Shown: positions 24,648-33,170 of the stretch, piece after piece | Layout: every line of letters starts with the position of its first letter | How positions within the stretch are numbered: the first letter of the stretch is position 1 | Assembly: GCA_018824085.1 (NCBI GenBank) | Contig: JAHJHI010000049.1 | Span: 19,545 to 83,544, forward strand | DNA: 64,000 nucleotides | Direction: 5' to 3' | Source: Gammaproteobacteria bacterium | Lineage (GTDB): Bacteria; Pseudomonadota; Gammaproteobacteria; Burkholderiales; Rhodocyclaceae | The notes under the pieces: model-generated | The model's database searches: none | What the model saw: the letters and a program-made list of their open reading frames with translations, nothing else | Told to the model about the DNA's origin: nothing | Position numbers and translations under genes: made by a program

Positions 24648-27542
24648 GTGACACAGCAACTTCTGACTCCCCACCAGAGCCAGTACTACGCGTGGCTACT
24701 GACCCGCCGTGCAGCAGGCGACAGCGTGGAGTCGCTCGCAACCACCCTTGTGGACTCGCAGGTTGACCTCAACCCCCATCAGGTGGAGGCAGCGCTGTTC
24801 GCGTGTGCCAATCCGCTCTCGCGAGGCGTCATCCTGGCCGACGAGGTCGGGCTCGGAAAAACCATCGAAGCCGGGCTCGTGATCTCCCAGCGGTGGGCCG
24901 AGCGCCGTCGCCGCATCCTGATCATCGTGCCGGCCAACCTGCGCAAGCAATGGCATCAGGAACTGCAGGACAAGTTCAATCTGCAGGGTGTGCTGCTGGA
25001 AGCCAGGAGCTACAACGCCCTTCGCAAACAGGATTGTCCGAATCCATTTCAGATGGCGTCCGGCCCCGTCATCTGCTCATACCAGTTCGCGAAAACGAAG
25101 GCGGACGACATCAAGGCCATCGACTGGGACCTGGTCGTGCTCGATGAAGCGCATCGGCTGCGCAACGTCTACAAGACCAGCAACGTGATCGCCAAGACGC
25201 TGAAAGACGCGCTGGCCCACGTTCACTCCAAGGTGCTGCTGACCGCGACGCCGTTGCAGAACTCGCTGCTGGAGCTTTACGGTCTGGTCAGCATGATCGA
25301 CGACCGCGTCTTCGGTGACATCGACAGCTTCCGCTCACAGTTCACCGCACAGTCCAGGGAACAGGCATTTGCCGCACTGCGCACCCGGCTCGCACCGGTC
25401 TGCAAACGCACGCTGCGCCGCCAGGTTCAGCAATACGTCCCCTACACCGCGCGCAGGGCCATCGTCGAAGAGTTCACCCCCTCAACCGAGGAGCGGGAGC
25501 TGTCCCGCCTCGTCGCCGACTATCTGCGGCGCCCCAACCTGAAGGCGCTGCCGGAAGGGCAACGCCAACTGATCTCCTTGGTGCTGTGGAAGCTGCTGGC
25601 GTCTTCCACGCACGCCATCGCGGGCGCGCTGGAAACCATGACCAAGCGTTTGCAGGGAAAACTGGACGAGTCGGCGAATCTTCCCGACCTGACTGACGAG
25701 CTCGATGAGGACTACGAATCGCTCGATGAGATCAAGGAGGAGCGCGCCGACGAATGGGGCAAGGGCGGGGGCGGAGAGGACGCCGCGACCTCATCGTCCA
25801 CTGTCAATGAGCGGGAGACCTTGGCGCAGGAAATCGCGGAGCTGCAGCACTTCAGGACACTGGCGACCAAGATCCGCGAGAACGCGAAAGGCACCGCGCT
25901 GCTGACCGCGCTGGACAAGGCCTTCGCCGAACTGGAACGGCTGGGCGCAGCAAAGAAGGCCATCATCTTCACCGAATCGAAACGCACGCAGGCCTATCTG
26001 CTTTCGCTGCTCGAAAACACGCCCTACGGCAAGGGCATCGTGCTGTTCAATGGCACCAACAGCGACGCACGGGCGCAGGCCATCCATGCCGAGTGGCTCA
26101 AGCGGCACGCAGGCACGGATCGCATCACCGGCTCGAAAACCGCCGACACCCGCGCGGCACTGGTCGAGCACTTCAGGGATCGCGGCACCGTCATGATCGC
26201 CACCGAGGCCGGCGCCGAAGGCATCAACCTGCAGTTCTGCTCGCTCGTCATCAACTACGACCTGCCGTGGAACCCGCAGCGCATCGAACAGCGCATAGGC
26301 CGCTGCCACCGCTACGGGCAGAAGTTCGACGTGGTGGTGGTGAACTTCGTCGATCGCAGCAACGAAGCCGACGCCCGCGTCTACGAACTGCTGGACCAGA
26401 AATTCCAGCTCTTCGACGGCGTATTCGGCGCCAGCGACGAAGTGCTGGGCGCCATCGGCTCCGGCGTCGACTTCGAGCGGCGCATCGCCGACATCTACCA
26501 GAACTGCCGCGACCCCGAGGCCATCAAGGCCAGCTTCGAACAACTGCAGCACGACCTTTCCGGCGAAATCAGCGAGGCCATGGTCAAGACGCGGCAAATC
26601 CTGCTCGAGAACTTCGATGAAGAGGTTCAGGAAAAGCTGCGTATCCGGGCCGAAGACAGTCGAGCCACGCGAAGCAAGTATGAGCACATGCTGCTGGACC
26701 TCACGCGTGCCGAGCTGGCGGATTGCGCCCTGTTCGACGACGACGGCTTTGTGCTGCAGCGCCTGCCCGCCAGCGCCTTGCATGATGTTGAGCTTGGGCG
26801 GTATGAACTGCCTCGCCGATCCGGCGATTCCCACCTCTATCGTATCGGCCACCCCCTCGCCGAATGGGTGACGGAGCAGGCCAAGAACCGTGAGTTGCCC
26901 GGCACGAAGCTGGTGTTCGATTACGAGGCCTACGGCACGCAGATCAGCACGCTCAAACCCTATCGCGGCAAGACCGGCTGGCTGACGCTGAAGCTGGTGT
27001 CGGTTGAAGCGCTCGGAAACCTGGAACAGCGCCTGCTGGTGGCGGCCGTCACGTCAGACGGCCATGTGCTCGAAGAAGACGACCCCGAAAAGCTGCTTCG
27101 CCTGCCCGCGCATGCGCAGCCAGCGGAACACGCCGACGCCGAAGTCCCCACCCTCATCGGGGAGATCGCGGCACGCAAGTCAGCCGTGCTCCGGGAAATC
27201 AACCAGCGCAACCTGAGCTACTTCGAGCTGGAGCTAAACAAGCTGGACGCGTGGGCAGACGACCTCAAACTCGGACTTGAGCAGGAGATCAAGGCAATAG
27301 ATCGAGACATTAAGGAAGTGCGACGGCAAGCCACTATTTCGCCGACATTAGAGGAAAAGTTGACCCTGCAGAGGCAACAAAAAGACCTCGAAGCTAGAAG
27401 AGCAAAACTTCGCCGAGAAGTCTTTGATCGCCAAGATGCCATCGAACTAGAACGGAATGAACTTATTGCAGAGCTTGAGAGGAGAGTTCAGCAACAGGTT
27501 TTTGAGCAAAATCTATTCACGATGGAATGGGAGTTAAGGTGA
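24648..27542 (+). CDS. SNF2-family DEAD/DEAH helicase of the defence cassette
   Basis: A 964-residue superfamily 2 helicase/translocase. Walker A is DEVGLGKT (about 65-72), motif II DEAH (about 166-169), motif III TATPLQN, and motif VI QRIGRCHRYGQ (about 547-557). This is the RapA/HepA-DrmD style of SNF2 protein associated with prokaryotic defence loci. The last 100 residues are strongly coiled-coil (EIKAIDRDIKEVRR and following). The GTG start giving MTQQLLTPHQ is preferred because GAGAGG lies ten bases upstream; an in-frame ATG at 24624 has no ribosome site. Its stop overlaps the next start by one base (TGATG). The final 250 bases are markedly less GC-rich than the rest, continuing into the next gene. 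Likely role: DNA translocation or remodelling on invading DNA. Confidence 0.9.
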   Translation: MTQQLLTPHQSQYYAWLLTRRAAGDSVESLATTLVDSQVDLNPHQVEAALFACANPLSRGVILADEVGLGKTIEAGLVISQRWAERRRRILIIVPANLRKQWHQELQDKFNLQGVLLEARSYNALRKQDCPNPFQMASGPVICSYQFAKTKADDIKAIDWDLVVLDEAHRLRNVYKTSNVIAKTLKDALAHVHSKVLLTATPLQNSLLELYGLVSMIDDRVFGDIDSFRSQFTAQSREQAFAALRTRLAPVCKRTLRRQVQQYVPYTARRAIVEEFTPSTEERELSRLVADYLRRPNLKALPEGQRQLISLVLWKLLASSTHAIAGALETMTKRLQGKLDESANLPDLTDELDEDYESLDEIKEERADEWGKGGGGEDAATSSSTVNERETLAQEIAELQHFRTLATKIRENAKGTALLTALDKAFAELERLGAAKKAIIFTESKRTQAYLLSLLENTPYGKGIVLFNGTNSDARAQAIHAEWLKRHAGTDRITGSKTADTRAALVEHFRDRGTVMIATEAGAEGINLQFCSLVINYDLPWNPQRIEQRIGRCHRYGQKFDVVVVNFVDRSNEADARVYELLDQKFQLFDGVFGASDEVLGAIGSGVDFERRIADIYQNCRDPEAIKASFEQLQHDLSGEISEAMVKTRQILLENFDEEVQEKLRIRAEDSRATRSKYEHMLLDLTRAELADCALFDDDGFVLQRLPASALHDVELGRYELPRRSGDSHLYRIGHPLAEWVTEQAKNRELPGTKLVFDYEAYGTQISTLKPYRGKTGWLTLKLVSVEALGNLEQRLLVAAVTSDGHVLEEDDPEKLLRLPAHAQPAEHADAEVPTLIGEIAARKSAVLREINQRNLSYFELELNKLDAWADDLKLGLEQEIKAIDRDIKEVRRQATISPTLEEKLTLQRQQKDLEARRAKLRREVFDRQDAIELERNELIAELERRVQQQVFEQNLFTMEWELR

Positions 27543-30343
27543 TGATTGATACGCACGACTACCCAGGCTCACGCTGGTGGAAGTTCGACTTTCACAATCA
27601 CACGCCTGCGTCGCTGGACTACAAGGGCAACAAGACCATCACGCCGCGCAAATGGCTGCAAGACTATCTGGCCGAGGACATTCAGTGCATTGTCGTCACC
27701 GACCACAACACCGGCGGCTGGATCGACAAGCTGAAGGCAGAACTGGCGACGTTGAAGCAGGAAGATGCGGCAAAGTGGGGAACAGTGACACTATTTCCCG
27801 GCATGGAGTTGTCGTGCAACGGTGGCGTGCATCTGAAAGTGATTCTTGACCCGACGAAAGGCACCTCAGACATTGACGCTATTCGCGGTAGCGTCGGTTA
27901 TTCGGGCACACCAGGGGACAGCAATGGCGTAACCAGTCAAAGCGTTGAACAGGTCATTCGTACTATTCAGTCGTCGGGTGGAGTCGCTTGTGCCGCGCAT
28001 GTCGATCAACCCAAAGGCCTGCTGGTCTCACTAACGGACCACAACACCCTTCAGCCGATCTTCAAACTATTGGATGCAATCGAGGTTATAAATCCAGCAG
28101 CAACCTGCTTACAGCCTCATGCTGCGGCCTTAACAGACATCGCTTTCGTACTCGGATCTGATAGTCACCAACCTAAAGACATTGGCCGAGGCTACACATG
28201 GGTGAAGATGTCAGCCCCTTCCATAGAAGGCTTGAAGCTGGCACTTCTTGATCCTGAATCAGCCATCCGCCGCAGTGACAGATGCCCAAACTACCCACAA
28301 CAACTAAGCCATCCGAAGATCAAGAGCATCACGGTTGAAAAGCTGTTCCTAAGACGGAAGGACCCACTCACGATCCATTTCAACCCCGGCTACAACGCCT
28401 TGATTGGTGGCAGGGGAAGTGGAAAGTCGACGATATTGGAGTGCCTACGCTTGGGGTTGGCACGAGCAAACGAATTGATGGCAGTACGATCCGACAGCGC
28501 GTTGAGGCAATCATTTGAGAACTTCAAGAACGAAAAAACAGGGCGCCATCAGCTTGGGATGATGCTTCACGATACGCGCATCTCGGTCGAGGTGTCCAAA
28601 GGACACGGTAATCTTGAAGAGCGGTTTGAGTATCGATGGAGCAAAGGAGCTGACGCCAAGTTTGCAGTGTCGGTGCGGCGCTTGGACCGCGGTACATGGC
28701 AGGCAACGCAACTAACCGAGGAGCAAGCTCGCAACAACTTCCCGGTCAAGATTTTCAGCCAGAAGCAAATTCTTGCGTTAGCCGACAACCCTCAGCATCT
28801 GATTCATTACATCGACGATGTGCTGGGGGGTACCAAGGAGGCTTGGGCGCAAGGCTTCGCAATCAAGCGAGAGGTATTGACGGCGGCCAGAAAGCGCGTC
28901 CACGCACTGGAGCTTGAGATCGCGCAGAAGCCTGCTGTTGAACTTCAGCACAAGGAGGCATCGCGCAAGGCCAAGGTCTTCGCAGCCTCGAACTTTGGCG
29001 AAGCACTCAAAGCCTACCAGCGCGCTGGCAAACAACAGCGAGCGGTAGCCGGATTTTTCAAGGAGCTTGGCGATGAGGTTCAGGCACTGCAAACCAGTGT
29101 CGAGAAAGCCGTCAATCTGAAAACTCTGGCGCTTACCGACTTCGCGGATACGACACCAGCTGAACAAGCGGAGAAGCAGGCGACGGAAACATTGACACAA
29201 AAGCTCGCTCGAAACTTCGACCAGATCACGACCTTGGTTGCCAGCATGCAGGCAGACCTTAATTTTGCGAAAGTGGCCAGTGGCGCGAGCGCATGGCACC
29301 AGGAAAACAAAGTGCCTCTCGATGAGTACGCAAGCATCGTGGCGGAACTCAATGCCCAAGGCATCACCAACGCAGAAGAAGCTTCCCAGGCCGTGGCGCT
29401 CGAAGAGAAGCTAAAAAAGCAGTTGGATCAGTTCAATGCCATCAGTACCAATCTTGAGCACGCTCGAAAAGCCATTGTGGATGCGCAAGCCGCGTTGCAC
29501 CAGGAACGTCAAGGTTTGACTGTGTTGCGGCAAGACTTCCTTGATCAAGTGCTGGTGAGCGTGCCTTCATTGAAGATCACGCTGAGCACTATGGCCGATG
29601 CGGAAGACGGTGCCATCAGTCTGCGGGAGAAACTTCGCATTGAAACGGAAGGTACTTTCGCAAAGGAAATCTACGGCGAGACCGATGACGATCCGCCCAA
29701 GCCTTGCGGCATGGTCTGGGACTTGGTGAATCCAGCCTTGGCATCGTCCGTGCCTGAGCGGTTGCAGGAGATCAAGCAGTCTCTTGAGGAGAAGAACGAG
29801 CAGGTGCTGAACACCAAGCTGCATGGAAAGTTCGTCAAGAGGTTACGGGACATGAAGCCAGAAGTCGCTTCGGTCGTCTTCGACGAACTAGCGGCCTGGT
29901 TCCCAGAGGATGCAGTTGATCTTCAGTACAAGCGTGACGAGTCGAGTTCGTTCCAAAGTCTTCAGCAGGCATCAGCAGGTCAGAAAACTGCAGCCATCTT
30001 GTCGTTCCTGCTGGCACACGGCAGTGAGCCACTGCTGATGGATCAACCCGAAGATGACCTCGATAACGCGCTGGTCTCTGAGTTGGTGGTGAAACAACTC
30101 AGAAACAACAAGAATCGCCGCCAACTTATTGTCATTACCCATAACGCCAACATCGTCGTGAACGGCGACGCCGAACTGGTCATGCCTATGGAATTCGTGG
30201 GCGGTCAGATCGTGAACAACACGGCAGGTGGGCTACAGGAGAGGGCAGTGAGAAAGAAGGTCTGCGACATCATGGAGGGCGGGGAAAGGGCCTTCGAGCA
30301 ACGTTACAAGCGAATACTGAAAGATATGCGAGAGAAGGTTTAA
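27542..30343 (+). CDS. PHP-domain / SMC-like ATPase (TrlF-type)
   Basis: A 933-residue fusion. The N-terminal PHP metallo-phosphoesterase domain has FHNHT (His18, His20), TDHN (Asp54, His55), GMELSC (Glu89), HVDQP (about His153) and GSDSH (about 207-209), a full set of metal ligands. From about residue 265 follows an ABC/SMC-like ATPase: Walker A GGRGSGKST (about 289-297), a long coiled-coil centre, signature-like ASAGQKT (about 808), Walker B LLMDQPEDDLDN (about 830-841) and an ITHNAN switch. This combination suggests an ATP-gated nuclease or nucleotide-cleaving effector. The ATG at 27542 overlaps the helicase stop; an in-frame ATG at 27527 is possible. The whole gene is clearly AT-richer than the surrounding genome, indicating horizontal transfer. 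Confidence 0.88.
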   Translation: MIDTHDYPGSRWWKFDFHNHTPASLDYKGNKTITPRKWLQDYLAEDIQCIVVTDHNTGGWIDKLKAELATLKQEDAAKWGTVTLFPGMELSCNGGVHLKVILDPTKGTSDIDAIRGSVGYSGTPGDSNGVTSQSVEQVIRTIQSSGGVACAAHVDQPKGLLVSLTDHNTLQPIFKLLDAIEVINPAATCLQPHAAALTDIAFVLGSDSHQPKDIGRGYTWVKMSAPSIEGLKLALLDPESAIRRSDRCPNYPQQLSHPKIKSITVEKLFLRRKDPLTIHFNPGYNALIGGRGSGKSTILECLRLGLARANELMAVRSDSALRQSFENFKNEKTGRHQLGMMLHDTRISVEVSKGHGNLEERFEYRWSKGADAKFAVSVRRLDRGTWQATQLTEEQARNNFPVKIFSQKQILALADNPQHLIHYIDDVLGGTKEAWAQGFAIKREVLTAARKRVHALELEIAQKPAVELQHKEASRKAKVFAASNFGEALKAYQRAGKQQRAVAGFFKELGDEVQALQTSVEKAVNLKTLALTDFADTTPAEQAEKQATETLTQKLARNFDQITTLVASMQADLNFAKVASGASAWHQENKVPLDEYASIVAELNAQGITNAEEASQAVALEEKLKKQLDQFNAISTNLEHARKAIVDAQAALHQERQGLTVLRQDFLDQVLVSVPSLKITLSTMADAEDGAISLREKLRIETEGTFAKEIYGETDDDPPKPCGMVWDLVNPALASSVPERLQEIKQSLEEKNEQVLNTKLHGKFVKRLRDMKPEVASVVFDELAAWFPEDAVDLQYKRDESSSFQSLQQASAGQKTAAILSFLLAHGSEPLLMDQPEDDLDNALVSELVVKQLRNNKNRRQLIVITHNANIVVNGDAELVMPMEFVGGQIVNNTAGGLQERAVRKKVCDIMEGGERAFEQRYKRILKDMREKV

Positions 30344-32037
30344 TGGTGTCTAAGCAAAAACTAGAACTGACTTGGATCGGGAAGGAGAAGCGGCCGAGAC
30401 TTGAGCCGCGCATCCTTCTTGAAGATCCCGTCAAGTCTTACCACGCCCAGCACCGCGTGACGGATAGAGATCTGTTCAACAACCGGCTGATTTTTGGTGA
30501 CAACCTGCTGGCGCTGAAGGCGCTGGAGCAGGAGTTCTCGGGCAAGGTGAAGTGCGTGTTCATCGATCCGCCCTACAACACCGGCAGCGCTTTCACCCAT
30601 TACGACGACGGGCTGGAACATTCGATCTGGCTGGGGCTGATGCGCGACCGGCTGGAAATCATCCGGCGCCTGCTGGCTGAGGATGGTTCGTTGTGGATCA
30701 CGATTGACGACAACGAGGCGCACTACCTCAAAGTGCTATGTGACGAAGTGTTTGGGCGTGCGAACTTCGTAGCAAATGCGATTTGGCAGAAGAAGTACAC
30801 CGTATCGAACGACGCTAAATGGTTGGCAGATACGCACGACCACATCCTCATCTACGCAAAGAACAAGGAAACGTGGCGCCCCAATCGCCTTGAGCGAACT
30901 GCGGAAATGGACAGCCGCTACAGGAATCCCGACAACCACCCGAAAGGTCCTTGGAAAGCCACCCCCTTGTATGCGAAGCGCACAGGCTCGGAGAAGGAGC
31001 AGGCGTTCTCCTTTCGATTCAAGAACGGCGTTGTGTGGACTCCTCCTCGCGGCACTTCACCCAGGTTTCCGGCGGAAGCTCTCCGACAAATGGATGAGAA
31101 CGACGAAATCTGGTTTGGCAGCAACGGTGACGCAAACCCTTCGAGAAAGACCTTCCTCAGCGAGTTGAAGCTATCGGCCCCGCCGGCACCTACTCTTTGG
31201 CTCCACAGTGACGCGGGCAACAATCATGAGGCACGAGAAGAGGTCAAGGCAATTAACCCGCACGATGCCTTCGCCACACCTAAGCCCGAGAAATTGCTCA
31301 AGCGAGTTATCGGATTAGCGACCAACCCCGGCGACCTCGTCCTCGATTCCTTCGCCGGTTCCGGCACCACCGGCGCCGTGGCCCACAAGATGGGCCGCCG
31401 CTGGATCATGGTGGAGCTGGGCGAGCACTGCCACACGCACGTCATTCCGCGTCTGAAGAAGGTGATCGACGGCGAGGACAAGGGCGGCGTCACCGAAGCG
31501 GTCGAGTGGAAAGGCGGCGGCGGTTTCCGCTACTACAAGCTCGCGCCCAGCCTGATCGTGAACGACCGCTGGGGAAATCCGGTCATCAACCCGGAATACA
31601 ACGCGGCGCAACTGGCCGAGGCGCTGGCCAAGCTGGAAGGCTTCAGCTACGCCCCGTCGGAGTTGCACTGGTGGCAGCACGGCCATTCGAGCGAGCGCGA
31701 TTTCATCTATGTCACGACGCAGAACCTGTCGGCGGAACAACTGCAGGCACTGTCGGATGAAGTCGGCAGCGAGCAGAGCCTGCTGGTGTGCTGCGCCGCT
31801 TTTCACGGGGTGAGCGCCGCCGCGGCGTCGGAGCGCTGGCCCAACCTGACGCTGAAGAAGATTCCGAAGATGGTGCTGGCCCGCTGCGAATGGGGTCACG
31901 ACGACTACAGCCTGAATGTGGCGAACCTGTCGATGGCGGCGCCGGAACCCGAGACGACAGCCGCCGCCCGGCCAAGCCGCAAGGACGCCCGGACACCCGA
32001 TCTGTTTGGCGATGTTGCCGGTGACGAAGCGCCATGA
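30343..32037 (+). CDS. Beta-class N6-adenine DNA methyltransferase (type III Mod-like)
   Basis: A 564-residue site-specific DNA methyltransferase. The catalytic motif DPPYNTG (residues 75-81) precedes the AdoMet-binding motif LDSFAGSGTTG (about 333-343); this order defines the beta class used by type III Mod subunits. The intervening part (about residues 130-320) should be the target-recognition domain. Start ATG overlaps the preceding stop as TAATG, and the stop overlaps the next start as ATGA. Composition is mosaic: AT-richer at the very start and across about 30730-31310, GC-rich elsewhere, as expected if recognition domains are exchanged. It probably modifies host DNA to protect it from the Res-like nuclease encoded two genes downstream. 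Confidence 0.92.
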   Translation: MVSKQKLELTWIGKEKRPRLEPRILLEDPVKSYHAQHRVTDRDLFNNRLIFGDNLLALKALEQEFSGKVKCVFIDPPYNTGSAFTHYDDGLEHSIWLGLMRDRLEIIRRLLAEDGSLWITIDDNEAHYLKVLCDEVFGRANFVANAIWQKKYTVSNDAKWLADTHDHILIYAKNKETWRPNRLERTAEMDSRYRNPDNHPKGPWKATPLYAKRTGSEKEQAFSFRFKNGVVWTPPRGTSPRFPAEALRQMDENDEIWFGSNGDANPSRKTFLSELKLSAPPAPTLWLHSDAGNNHEAREEVKAINPHDAFATPKPEKLLKRVIGLATNPGDLVLDSFAGSGTTGAVAHKMGRRWIMVELGEHCHTHVIPRLKKVIDGEDKGGVTEAVEWKGGGGFRYYKLAPSLIVNDRWGNPVINPEYNAAQLAEALAKLEGFSYAPSELHWWQHGHSSERDFIYVTTQNLSAEQLQALSDEVGSEQSLLVCCAAFHGVSAAAASERWPNLTLKKIPKMVLARCEWGHDDYSLNVANLSMAAPEPETTAAARPSRKDARTPDLFGDVAGDEAP

Positions 32038-33170
32038 ATGGCAAACCCGGTGCAAAGGGCCCGGCTGATGCGCCTCGCGAGCCTGTCGGTGGAGTTCTGC
32101 AGTCGGGTGCTCAGAGCGCGTTCCTGCTCTATCAGACCGAGGACGCGCAGACGCGCGTTCAGTTGCGGCTGCATGGCGATTCGGTCTGGGTGACGCAAAA
32201 GCAGCTCGCGGAGCTGTATCAGGTGAGTGTGTCCACCATCAATGGTCACCTGCGCGTGCTGTTTCAGGACGCGGAGCTGGCGGCCGATCGAACTATTCGG
32301 AAATTCCGAATAGTTGCCCGGGAAGCCGCGCGGGACGTGGAAAGGCTGGTGGATCACTACAACCTTGAGGTGATCCTGCACCTGGGTTACCGGGTGCGCT
32401 CGCACCGTGGAGCGCAGTTCCGCCGCTGGGCGACCAGACAGTTGCAGGACTATCTGGTCAAAGGGTTCCTGCTGGATGACGAACGCTTCAAGGCGGGTCA
32501 GGACGCCGACTATTTCGAAGAGCTGCTGGCGCGCATCCGCGACATCCGCTCTTCGGAAAAGGTGTTCTGGAAGAAGGTGCTGGACATCTTCGCCACCAGT
32601 ATCGATTACGACCCGAACGCGGCCACCTCGCAGCAATTCTTCGCCACGGTCCAGAACAAGATGCACTGGGCGGCGCACGGACATACCGCTGCGGAGTTGC
32701 TGGTATTGCGCGCCGATGCGCAGGCGCCCTACATGGGGCTGACCAGTTGGCAGGGGCAGACCAGGGGCGGGCTACCGCGCAAGGCGGACGCGGGCATTGC
32801 CAAGAATTACCTGAACGAGGCGGAAGTGGGAACGCTCAATCGCATCGTCAATGCCTACATCGAAGTGGCGGAACTGCAGGCCAGCGCAAAGCAGCCGATG
32901 ACGATGCGCGACTGGGTCACTCAGCTGGATGATTTCCTGCGGCTGACGCGCAAGGACATCCTGACCCACGCGGGCAAGGTTTCCGCGGATGCCGCGCTGG
33001 CCAAGGCTCAGGCGGTCTATGCGCAATATCAGCAGCTCACCCGGGAACAACTCGGCACCACACCTTCGCAGGTGGAAAGAGACTTCGAAGCTGCGATAGC
33101 ACAGCCGGTCAAGCGGCTTGAGAAGACGAGAAAAGCCGCACCCAAAAAGAAGCAGGGAGATGATCAATGA
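32034..33170 (+). CDS. Virulence RhuM-family protein in defence cassette
   Basis: A 378-residue RhuM-family protein. The conserved N-terminal domain (about residues 45-145) contains a helix-turn-helix-like VTQKQLAELYQVSVSTINGHL, then the family hallmarks RKFRIVAREAARDVERLVDHYNLE (in part), YRVRSHRGAQFRRWAT and LKDYL-like QLQDYLVKGF. The C-terminus is basic (RLEKTRKAAPKKKQ). RhuM proteins are frequent in restriction-modification and other defence loci but have no established biochemical role; DNA binding or regulation is a plausible inference. It is joined by ATGA overlaps to both the methyltransferase and the Res gene, so it is an integral operon member. A 25-bp palindrome lies inside its coding sequence at 32291-32315. 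Confidence 0.88.
   Translation: MNGKPGAKGPADAPREPVGGVLQSGAQSAFLLYQTEDAQTRVQLRLHGDSVWVTQKQLAELYQVSVSTINGHLRVLFQDAELAADRTIRKFRIVAREAARDVERLVDHYNLEVILHLGYRVRSHRGAQFRRWATRQLQDYLVKGFLLDDERFKAGQDADYFEELLARIRDIRSSEKVFWKKVLDIFATSIDYDPNAATSQQFFATVQNKMHWAAHGHTAAELLVLRADAQAPYMGLTSWQGQTRGGLPRKADAGIAKNYLNEAEVGTLNRIVNAYIEVAELQASAKQPMTMRDWVTQLDDFLRLTRKDILTHAGKVSADAALAKAQAVYAQYQQLTREQLGTTPSQVERDFEAAIAQPVKRLEKTRKAAPKKKQGDDQ
32291..32315. repeat. 25-bp palindrome inside rhuM
   Basis: Two perfect 12-base arms, AACTATTCGGAA and TTCCGAATAGTT, flank a single central A. The element is AT-rich in a GC-rich stretch and spans codons for about residues 86-94. It could be an operator, a recombination site or an mRNA hairpin in the middle of the operon. 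Confidence 0.7.
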
